Assembly (NCBI GenBank): GCA_027484575.1
Contig: JAIXSQ010000009.1
Span: forward strand, 105,106-169,105
Direction: 5' to 3'
Length of the DNA: 64,000 nt
From: Comamonadaceae bacterium
GTDB taxonomy: Bacteria; Pseudomonadota; Gammaproteobacteria; Burkholderiales; Burkholderiaceae_C
The notes beneath the pieces were generated by a model. That model saw only the letters and a program-made list of their open reading frames with translations. It had not been told where the DNA came from and searched no databases. This document shows, one piece after another, positions 57,696 to 64,000 of this stretch (its first letter is position 1; each line of letters starts with the position of its first letter). The position numbers were made by a program, and so were the translations under genes.

Positions 57696-58847
57696 TCACA
57701 GAATCATGGATTCGTAGAGGCTGTCCAAAAAGACATGCGTTTCAGCTGTTCTGACTATGTGCAATTCATCCGCCAACACTGCTAAGAGCATGTCGGGGAG
57801 TATTACTTCCAGAGTTTCATTTACTGCGACTAAGTCCGCCGCGAGGGCGGCCCCCCCGAGTCGGAAGTTGTGGAAAAGCTGATTACGCACGGCGTAGAGT
57901 GCGGCGGCAACGCTGCCGTCAACCTTATGCCCGATCTTGGACATTAGGTGCCTGCACCGTTCGTCCAACAAGTCCAACTCCGGGATTGCAAGCCCAGGCA
58001 AATGGAAAAGGCGTTCGATCAGAGTCGATTCCGCGAGGATCTGCTGCAGGTCGCGGGTTGCCTGGCGGAATGCGGTCTGATTTCTTGCCTCTCGATATGA
58101 GTTGATTTGCCTGACCTTTTCGTCTATGTACGCGTCTGCAAGCTCCTCAAGCAGGCATTCTATTGCTTGATAGTAGAAAAAAAATCTTACGACAGGTATC
58201 TCGGATGCGGGGACTAAAGAGGAGAAGATGGTGTCGAGGAATTCTTTTCGCCGTACCGTCCCAGGTATGGCTTTCAGATGGATGCTTGTCTGCTGCTGCG
58301 CGAAACGCGCGCGAGCTAATACCCCGGGCTTCCAAGCCTCTGCAAACTGCCGAGGGTCAACTCTCCGAAATCCGAATTGTGAGAGCTGCGCGTCAAGTTG
58401 AGCAAAATCCGATATGTGATTCTTTGCTGCGACGTTAGCAGTCAGGAAGGCAATGGAACAATCCTGCTTGAAAAGCTGGTCGATCGTTGCGTTGGGTTGC
58501 ACCTGTAAAGCTGCCAATGTGTCGTGATCTACAAACTGTAGCGCCCAGAGGGGTGCCCAGATTGCGGCATGCCTGAACCATTTTTCCTGCTCTAAGCCCA
58601 CTGCGCCCGAAAAGGCTGCCGACAGACGGAATAGATAGCCCACAGGTTTCCCGTCCAATCTCAGCGTTATGACTGCGGACTCAGAATGACTGTGGTTAGA
58701 GTAGAAGCAGCCTAATGCATTGATTGGATCTGGATTTTCTAGACGGAAAGGTGAATCGATCTGCACAGTAACGTTGGGATCGCGGAGGCTCGTTACAATG
58801 AACCTTCCCGCAATCGGATCCCACGTCGCACTCGCTGTAGCTTCCAC
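57696..58847 (-). CDS. uncharacterised protein with HEPN-type RNxxxH motif (putative ribonuclease)
   Basis: 383 residues from a GTG at 58847; the AGGA of its ribosome site sits in the TAGGA that ends the upstream gene, so the two are coupled. The N-terminal ~200 residues are mixed alpha/beta with no known motif. The C-terminal part is helical: VRFFFYYQAIECLLEE (221-236) and then RNQLFH at 321-326. This is the RN-x3-H signature of HEPN ribonucleases, with a conserved-type acidic residue in the earlier helix (Glu230). HEPN proteins often act as RNA-cleaving toxins in phage defence. Codon use and base composition are far less GC-rich than the neighbours. No close family recognised; the ribonuclease role is inferred from the motif. 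Confidence 0.7.
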   Translation of the reverse strand: MEATASATWDPIAGRFIVTSLRDPNVTVQIDSPFRLENPDPINALGCFYSNHSHSESAVITLRLDGKPVGYLFRLSAAFSGAVGLEQEKWFRHAAIWAPLWALQFVDHDTLAALQVQPNATIDQLFKQDCSIAFLTANVAAKNHISDFAQLDAQLSQFGFRRVDPRQFAEAWKPGVLARARFAQQQTSIHLKAIPGTVRRKEFLDTIFSSLVPASEIPVVRFFFYYQAIECLLEELADAYIDEKVRQINSYREARNQTAFRQATRDLQQILAESTLIERLFHLPGLAIPELDLLDERCRHLMSKIGHKVDGSVAAALYAVRNQLFHNFRLGGAALAADLVAVNETLEVILPDMLLAVLADELHIVRTAETHVFLDSLYESMIL

Positions 58848-58855
58848 CGTAATTC

Positions 58856-60019
58856 CTACATCATCTCCGTCTCATACCGCTGCATCGCTGCATCGACAGC
58901 ATCGCCAAACTTCAGGTAAGCATCGCCCTTCGGGTCGAGTAGCTGGCGAAAAAAGAAATGAAAGTACAAGCGTTGTGCATTGCCAATCTTCTTTGAGGTT
59001 AGGCGGAGCTGCTCGAGGCGTTTAAGCAAACTGGCGATGTCGCGTACAAGATCTTGCGCGGCAAGCTGCTCGATGGAGTTCGCAATTTGCTGGAAGGATT
59101 CTAAGTCGCCTCGATCGCGCAGCTTCCCAATTGCTGCGCCAAACCCCGTTATCGCTTGAGACTTGCTGAAAATTCTTCGCGCATCACGTCCGAAAGGTTG
59201 CCCTTTTATCTCCAATTCGCCGGTGTCGTACTCATGTGCTTGGGATCCATCCTGCATAACCCGCACAAATGCGTGGTATGTCGAAACAAAGTCGGGGAAT
59301 AGGTTGGATGCCACGTCTTCGCGCGAAAGACTTTCCAGGCTTTTTATTGCTTCGAGAAGATCGAAGCGGTCGATAGGAAGCTCGTTTCGCTCGATATAGG
59401 ATATGAAGCCTTCAACCATCGTTCGGAAAGAATACTCGCCAAGCGCAGTTGGGGCTTCGTCGTCAACTTCCTTTAGTAGTGTGATTCCATTAACTGGGCT
59501 GCGGCTGAAATCTAGGTACAGCATCTCGATCTGCTGGCGAAGGCTCATCGGGGTCTGGCCGGTGTTTAGCGTTAACATCCGGTAGAGGACTCCTAAACGG
59601 TTTAGGCCGACATAGATTTCGAATCGTAGGGGGCGTTCCAGTAAGGTTGCGCTTTCGGCAATGTCTACTCGTGCAACCTCGTTAGCAAGATCGATAAGGG
59701 TGTATGTGCGTTGGAGACCGTCGAGAATCACCAAATTACGAACATGTTCGGTGAGTACCCCGAAGGTTAGTCCGCCGTTTTCTGCAATCTCATCACTTGG
59801 CACCCCCAATGCAAGAACGATGGGTGGGATGACGCAGCCCTTGCGGAAGTCATCTTTAAGAAGCGAGTAGATCGTTGATGATGAGCTTACCCGCCGCCTT
59901 TGAAATTCGTTGTTCGTAATGATGATCTTGGCGATATCCAAGTACTCGCCCAGAGACATCTCGACGAGGAAGTTTTCCGCGTGAATGCGTTGGTCAACAA
60001 CGGCGTGCAGTGTTTTCAT
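58856..60019 (-). CDS. DndB/DGQHR- or DUF262-like protein (DGLQR motif)
   Basis: 387 residues from ATG 60019. Residues 36-44 (NNEFQRRRV), 64-70 (IPPIVLA), 100-104 (DGLQR, in VILDGLQRTYTLID) and 151-159 (LNTGQTPMS) follow the order seen in DGQHR-domain proteins such as DndB, and resemble the DGQxR element of DUF262/ParB-like proteins. The rest is helical. DndB regulates or takes part in DNA phosphorothioation systems, but no dnd genes are here. The TAG of glnS overlaps its Shine-Dalgarno (TAGAGG), with 9 bp between glnS and its start. The HEPN gene follows 8 bp on. Low GC. It probably senses, regulates or restrains the HEPN partner; this is inference. Confidence 0.65.
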   Translation of the reverse strand: MKTLHAVVDQRIHAENFLVEMSLGEYLDIAKIIITNNEFQRRRVSSSSTIYSLLKDDFRKGCVIPPIVLALGVPSDEIAENGGLTFGVLTEHVRNLVILDGLQRTYTLIDLANEVARVDIAESATLLERPLRFEIYVGLNRLGVLYRMLTLNTGQTPMSLRQQIEMLYLDFSRSPVNGITLLKEVDDEAPTALGEYSFRTMVEGFISYIERNELPIDRFDLLEAIKSLESLSREDVASNLFPDFVSTYHAFVRVMQDGSQAHEYDTGELEIKGQPFGRDARRIFSKSQAITGFGAAIGKLRDRGDLESFQQIANSIEQLAAQDLVRDIASLLKRLEQLRLTSKKIGNAQRLYFHFFFRQLLDPKGDAYLKFGDAVDAAMQRYETEMM

Positions 60020-60028
60020 GGGCGGCCT

Positions 60029-61831
60029 CTATTTCCCCCAACTATCCTTCAACCCCGTCACCCGATTCAACACAGGCTTCCCCTCTCCACCTTTCAGGTG
60101 ATCCGCTCGGTCAGCAACGAAGTACCCATGCCTCTCGAACTGAAACTTCGTATCCGCCGCACACCCCGCCGCTGACGGCTCCACATACCCCGTCACCACC
60201 TTCAGCGACTCCGGGTTGATCTCCTCCAGGAGATCCTTGTCCCCCGTCCCCGGCTGCGGCACCGCGAACAGCCGGTCGTACAGCCGGATCTCCGCCGCCA
60301 CCCCGTCGGCCACGCCCACCCAAGTGATGTTCCCCTTCACCTTCACCGCATCGGCGCCCGGCGTGCCGCTCTTGGTGTCCGGCACCAGCTGCGCACGCAC
60401 CGCCACGAGCTGCCCGGCCGCATCGCGTTCCGCCCCCAGGCACTCGACCACGTAGCCGTACTTCATCCGCACCTTGTTCCCCGGGAACAGGCGGAAGAAG
60501 CCCTTGGGCGGGCTGTCCTCGTAGTCGCTGCGCTCGATCCACAGCTCCTTGCCGAACGTGAACTCGCGGCGGCCGCGGCTCTCGTCGTGCGGGTGCACGG
60601 GGGCCGAGCAGGGCTCCAGGTGGCCGGCGCCCATCACGGCGTCCCAGTTCTCGATCACCAGCTTCACCGGATCCAGCACCGCCATCGCGCGGGCGGCCTT
60701 GGGGTCCAGGTCGTCGCGCAGCGCGATCTCCAGGGTGCTGTAGTCGATCCAGCTGTCGGCCTTGGTCACGCCGATGCGCTCGGCGAACAGCTGCAGGCTC
60801 TCGGGCGTGTAGCCGCGCCGGCGCAGGCCGACGATGGTGGGCATGCGGGGATCGTCCCAGCCACTGACATGGCGCTCGTCGACCAGATGTTTGAGCTTGC
60901 GCTTGCTGGTGACGACATAGGTGAGATTGAGCCGGGCGAATTCGTACTGGCGTGGCTGCGGTGCGTTGATCAGACCGCCTTCACGCAGGCGATCGAGCAG
61001 CCAGTCGTAGAAGGGACGCTGGTCTTCGAATTCGAGGGTGCAGATGCTGTGGGTGATGTTCTCGAGCGCGTCTTCGATCGGATGCGCGAACGTGTACATC
61101 GGGTAGATGCACCAATCGTTGCCCGTGTGGTGATGCTCGGCATGCTTGATGCGGTACAGGGCTGGGTCGCGCATGTTCAGATTGGGGCTGGCCATGTCGA
61201 TCTTGGCGCGCAGCACGGCGGCGCCATCGGGCAGTTGGCCTTCGCGCATCTGACGAAAGCGTGCGAGGTTGTCTTGTGGTGTGCGGGTGCGATAGGGGCT
61301 GTCGGTGCCAGGCTTGCTGAAGTCGCCGCGATGGGCGCGCATCTGCTCGGGGGTTTGCTCGTCGACATAGGCCAGTCCGGCCTCAATCAGGGACTCGGCG
61401 GCGCGGTACATGAAGTCAAAGTAGTCGCTGGCCTGATACAGATGCGAGGTGCCGTGGGCGTCCCACGAGAACCCAAGCCAGCGCACGGCATCCAGGATGC
61501 CGTCCACATACTCCTGGTCTTCCTTCTCGGGGTTGTTGTCGTCAAAGCGCATGTGGCACACGCCGCCGTAATCGCGTGCCAACCCGAAGTTCAGGCAGAT
61601 GCTCTTGGCGTGGCCCACATGCAGGTAGCCATTGGGCTCGGGGGGGAAGCGAGTGCGTATGCGGGCGGGGTCGGGGGCACCCGCCTGGTGGGTGGCGGCG
61701 TCTGCCGGGTGGCCCGCCCAATGGCGTTGCGCATAGGTGCCCTGCTCCAGATCGCGGTCGATGATCTGGCGCAGGAAGTTGCTGGTCTTGGCACCTTCCG
61801 GGGTGGACGCGGAATCAGTGGGGGCAGTCAT
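60029..61831 (-). CDS. glnS: glutamine--tRNA ligase
   Basis: 600 residues, class I synthetase: PPEPNGYLHVGHAKSICLNFG holds the HIGH-type motif (HVGH), and VTSKRKL is the KMSKS counterpart. The catalytic domain and C-terminal anticodon-binding barrels are complete. It charges tRNA-Gln in the cytosol and is essential where present. Base composition changes within the gene near 60,860: the 3' half is as GC-rich as the rest of the window, the 5' half clearly less so, though the frame stays intact. A TAAAAT (61841-61846) and AGGGG precede the start. Its stop is fused to the ribosome site of the island. Confidence 0.96.
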   Translation of the reverse strand: MTAPTDSASTPEGAKTSNFLRQIIDRDLEQGTYAQRHWAGHPADAATHQAGAPDPARIRTRFPPEPNGYLHVGHAKSICLNFGLARDYGGVCHMRFDDNNPEKEDQEYVDGILDAVRWLGFSWDAHGTSHLYQASDYFDFMYRAAESLIEAGLAYVDEQTPEQMRAHRGDFSKPGTDSPYRTRTPQDNLARFRQMREGQLPDGAAVLRAKIDMASPNLNMRDPALYRIKHAEHHHTGNDWCIYPMYTFAHPIEDALENITHSICTLEFEDQRPFYDWLLDRLREGGLINAPQPRQYEFARLNLTYVVTSKRKLKHLVDERHVSGWDDPRMPTIVGLRRRGYTPESLQLFAERIGVTKADSWIDYSTLEIALRDDLDPKAARAMAVLDPVKLVIENWDAVMGAGHLEPCSAPVHPHDESRGRREFTFGKELWIERSDYEDSPPKGFFRLFPGNKVRMKYGYVVECLGAERDAAGQLVAVRAQLVPDTKSGTPGADAVKVKGNITWVGVADGVAAEIRLYDRLFAVPQPGTGDKDLLEEINPESLKVVTGYVEPSAAGCAADTKFQFERHGYFVADRADHLKGGEGKPVLNRVTGLKDSWGK

Positions 61832-61840
61832 AAGCCCCTG

Positions 61841-61898
61841 ATTTTAGGCGGGCCGAGTGAACGCAAGGGCTGTGGTACAAGTTTGGGGCTTAAGCCCC
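61841..61898. promoter_or_regulatory. divergent glnS/aldolase promoter region with palindrome
   Basis: The 103-bp divergent gap holds a glnS -10 candidate TAAAAT (minus strand, 61841-61846) and a perfect 14-base palindrome GGGGCTTAAGCCCC (61885-61898). The half TAAGCCCCTSA occurs again at 61831-61841 next to the glnS start. It could be a paired operator. Confidence 0.4.
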
Positions 61899-61934
61899 TC
61901 ACAAAAACACTCGCAGGCAAACGGAGACCGCCCC

Positions 61935-62696
61935 ATGACATCCCTTGGGATATTGCACCCCGAAGAACAGGCTGCACGCGTGCAGTTGGCAGCCTGCTAT
62001 CGCATCTTCGACATGCTGGGGTGGACGGAGATGATCTACAACCACATCACGCTGCGCCTGCCCGATAGCGTCACTGGCGGGCAAAAGCATTTCCTGATTA
62101 ACCCCTTTGGCCTGCATTACAGCGAGGTCACGGCAGGTAATCTGCTCAAGATCGATGTCCAGGGCAATAAGCTCGATGACAGCCCCTGGAGCGCCAATCC
62201 TGCTGGATTCACCGTGCACTCCGCGATCCACGAGCACATTGCCCAGGCGCACTGCGTGATGCACACGCACACCACCGCCGGTCTGGCGGTGGCCTGCACC
62301 GCCACGGGTCTGGCCCAGAACAACTTCTATTCCGCGCAGCTCGGTGGCATGGTGGCCTATCACGATTTCGAAGGCATCACCGTCCACGCCGAGGAGGCAC
62401 CTCGCCTGCTGAAAAACATGGGCAACCGCCCCCTGATGATTTTGCGTAATCACGGGCTATTGGCCTGGGGCCAGACCTTGCCTTTGACGCTGGCTCGCTT
62501 GTGGACCCTGCAGCGTGCCTGCGAGATCCAGGTCGCCCAGGCGGCCCTGGGCCCCGCGATTCCTATTTCGGACGACATCGTGCGCAAGACCACCGGCGAC
62601 GCCTTGCAGTGGGACACGCGTTTTGGCGCCGGCCAGGATGTTTTTGACGCCCTCGTGCGCCGTGTGGACCGTATCGACGATTCTTACAAGCGCTAA
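61935..62696 (+). CDS. class II aldolase/adducin family protein
   Basis: 253 residues from ATG 61935 (MTSLGILHPEEQAAR) with GGAGA upstream. Class II aldolase fold: zinc-binding HTHT in CVMHTHTTAGLAVAC and the later His in LRNHGLLAWG. The Glu expected near residue 75 of fuculose-phosphate aldolases is not obvious, so this is probably one of the uncharacterised adducin-head-like group. Substrate unknown. Composition is less GC-rich than the left 60 kb, like the 5' half of glnS. Confidence 0.9.
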   Translation: MTSLGILHPEEQAARVQLAACYRIFDMLGWTEMIYNHITLRLPDSVTGGQKHFLINPFGLHYSEVTAGNLLKIDVQGNKLDDSPWSANPAGFTVHSAIHEHIAQAHCVMHTHTTAGLAVACTATGLAQNNFYSAQLGGMVAYHDFEGITVHAEEAPRLLKNMGNRPLMILRNHGLLAWGQTLPLTLARLWTLQRACEIQVAQAALGPAIPISDDIVRKTTGDALQWDTRFGAGQDVFDALVRRVDRIDDSYKR

Positions 62697-62768
62697 GCCC
62701 CGTCATCGTCTTGCCGCCGGTGACCCGTGGGACACATCCCCGACCCAACACGGCCTTCGTCCCCTTTC

Positions 62769-62774
62769 TACAAT
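62769..62774 (+). promoter_or_regulatory. candidate -10 of the efflux adaptor gene
   Basis: TACAAT ends 6 bases before ATG 62781 with no Shine-Dalgarno in between; the expected transcription start coincides with the A of the start codon, so the mRNA may be leaderless. No good -35. Confidence 0.45.
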
Positions 62775-62780
62775 GCGTAG

Positions 62781-64000
62781 ATGAAGAACACGTTCTCCTG
62801 GAAGCTGTGGGTCCTGCTGGTGGTCCTGGCGCTGGCGGTGGCGGGCGGCGTGGCGTGGTGGATGCAGGACCAGACGCCCGAGGTCACCTACCGCACCGGC
62901 CTGATTGAACAGGGCCCTTTGCAGGCGACGGTGTCCGCCTCCGGCACGGTCAATCCGGTGAGCCAGGTCTCGGTGGGCACCCAGGTCTCGGGCCAGATCA
63001 AGGACCTGCTGGTCGATTTCAACAGCGAGGTGCGGGCCGGGCAGTTGATCGCCCTGATCGACCCCGAGACGTTTGAGTACCGCGTGCGCCAGGCGCAGGC
63101 CGATGTGGATGCGGCCCAAGCCGCCGTGCTCAATGCCCAGGCCAGTGGCGCTGCCGCCCGGGCCGCTGTGTCGCGCGCTCAGGTGGACCTGAGCGAAGCG
63201 CGCCGTGACCTCGATCGCAAGCGCATGCTGGTGGCCCGCGAGTTCATCGCCAAGAGCGAGGCCGAGAAGGCCGAGGCCCTGGTCAATACCAGCGTCGAAG
63301 GCCTGAAGTCCGTGCAAGCCCAGGTGGGGGTGGCCGATGCCCAGGTCAAGAGCGCACAGGCCAACGTGGCCCAGCGCCAGGCGGCGCTGGCGCAGGCCCG
63401 GGTTGACCTGGCGCGCACCCGCATCGTCTCGCCGGTCAATGGCATCGTGATCAAGCGCGCCGTCGAGAAAGGCCAGACCGTGGCGGCCAGCCTGCAGGCG
63501 CCCGAGCTGTTCGTGATCGCGCAGAACCTGCAAGACATGCAGGTGGAAGCCAGCGTCGACGAGAGCGACATCGGCCGTATCCGCCCCGGCCAGAAAGCCA
63601 CCTTCACCGTGGATGCCTTCCCGGGCCAGGGTTTTGAGGGCGAGATCCGCCAGGTACGCAAGGCTGCCCAGAACGTCTCCAATGTGGTGACCTATGTCGC
63701 GGTGGTGGCGTTCACCAACAGTGGCGGCCGGCTGCTGCCCGGAATGACAGCCAATGTGCGCGTGATCACCGATGCCCGCGAGAGCGTGCTCAAGGTGCCC
63801 AACGCGGCGCTGCGCGTGCGCATTGCGGGGGTTGAGCCACCGGCCCCGGCCGCTTCGGCTGCGGCGTCTGCCGCTTCGGCTGCGACTTCGCCCAATCCGC
63901 CGGCCCCTGCTGCCGTCGCACCCGCTGCATCCGCCGCTGGCGGGCGCGCAGGTCCGGGCAGCGAATTCCGCAACCGCCTGGTGACTGAGCTGCAGCTCAC
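62781..64000 (+). CDS. efflux RND/ABC transporter periplasmic adaptor, MacA/HlyD-like (partial)
   Basis: 406 residues visible, cut by the window end. N-terminal membrane anchor (about 8-27), then a biotinyl-lipoyl half (SASGTVNPVSQVSVGTQVSGQI), a long coiled-coil hairpin (about 95-215), the second lipoyl half (ARTRIVSPVNGIVIKRAVEKGQTV) and beta-barrel (VEASVDESDIGRIRPGQKATFTVDAFPG). An Ala/Pro/Ser-rich insertion (about 352-395) interrupts the membrane-proximal domain. It links an inner-membrane pump to an outer-membrane channel; the MacA type pairs with an ABC pump MacB, expected just beyond the window. Confidence 0.9.
   Translation, partial: MKNTFSWKLWVLLVVLALAVAGGVAWWMQDQTPEVTYRTGLIEQGPLQATVSASGTVNPVSQVSVGTQVSGQIKDLLVDFNSEVRAGQLIALIDPETFEYRVRQAQADVDAAQAAVLNAQASGAAARAAVSRAQVDLSEARRDLDRKRMLVAREFIAKSEAEKAEALVNTSVEGLKSVQAQVGVADAQVKSAQANVAQRQAALAQARVDLARTRIVSPVNGIVIKRAVEKGQTVAASLQAPELFVIAQNLQDMQVEASVDESDIGRIRPGQKATFTVDAFPGQGFEGEIRQVRKAAQNVSNVVTYVAVVAFTNSGGRLLPGMTANVRVITDARESVLKVPNAALRVRIAGVEPPAPAASAAASAASAATSPNPPAPAAVAPAASAAGGRAGPGSEFRNRLVTELQL

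Noticed and set aside
58856..60019. Assignment to a DNA phosphorothioation (dnd) system
   Set aside because: Only a DndB-like motif set is seen; the sulfur-transfer and restriction genes are absent from the window and the motif reads DGLQR.
57537..60028. Island considered as part of a prophage or integrative element
   Set aside because: No integrase, recombinase, phage structural gene or flanking direct repeat was found; only two coupled genes are present.

Overview
This is a 64-kb stretch of very GC-rich DNA, densely coded, with many 4-base start/stop overlaps. Gene content suggests a betaproteobacterium of the Burkholderiales, probably Comamonadaceae (Ramlibacter- or Variovorax-like). The basis is the etfBA / DmdC-type acyl-CoA dehydrogenase / nitronate monooxygenase run, the grpE-dnaK-dnaJ order, the ATP-grasp/alpha-E/transglutaminase genes, and many intergenic palindromic repeats. 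This placement is inference from families and composition. No rRNA, tRNA, CRISPR array, integrase or transposase was seen.

Layout. 0-14 kb: a predicted peptide-synthesis and peptide-processing region. It holds a fused ATP-grasp/alpha-E protein with a transglutaminase, RidA and a phospholipase-D protein, a DUF2126 transglutaminase, comEC, and a second, unfused ATP-grasp + alpha-E pair coupled to a TPR/glycosyltransferase-9 gene. 15.8-19.8 kb: two paralogous membrane histidine kinases, the first with a receiver protein. 19.8-25.5 kb: a five-gene operon MoxR - DUF58 - TgpA-type transglutaminase - MltB - HD protein. 25.5-34.5 kb: HDAC-like deacetylase, enoyl-CoA hydratase, MscS channel, etfBA, acyl-CoA dehydrogenase, nitronate monooxygenase, and a PA0069-type radical SAM gene whose start abuts a LexA-like box. 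35-39 kb: grpE-dnaK-dnaJ with sigma-32-like promoters. 39-57.5 kb: mixed metabolic and accessory genes (FKBP, FAH-family enzyme with HxlR regulator, HMCES/YedK, PLP enzyme, amidase, hybrid kinase, amidohydrolase, hydrolases, GDSL lipoprotein, dbpA), separated by clusters of palindromic repeats.

57.7-60.0 kb: a compact, AT-richer two-gene island joined to the stop codon of glnS. It encodes a protein with a DGxQR motif like DndB/DGQHR or DUF262-type proteins, followed by a protein with an RNxxxH motif typical of HEPN ribonucleases. I could assign neither to a named system. Together they look like an undescribed defence or toxin-type module and are the most interesting item in the window. 60.0-64.0 kb: glnS itself changes composition near 60.86 kb. 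Its 3' half resembles the rest of the window. Its 5' half, a class II aldolase gene and a partial MacA/HlyD-type efflux adaptor beyond it are less GC-rich. This indicates either recombination within glnS or an assembly junction.

Motif positions come from reading the sequence. Family names come from remembered family features, not database searches.
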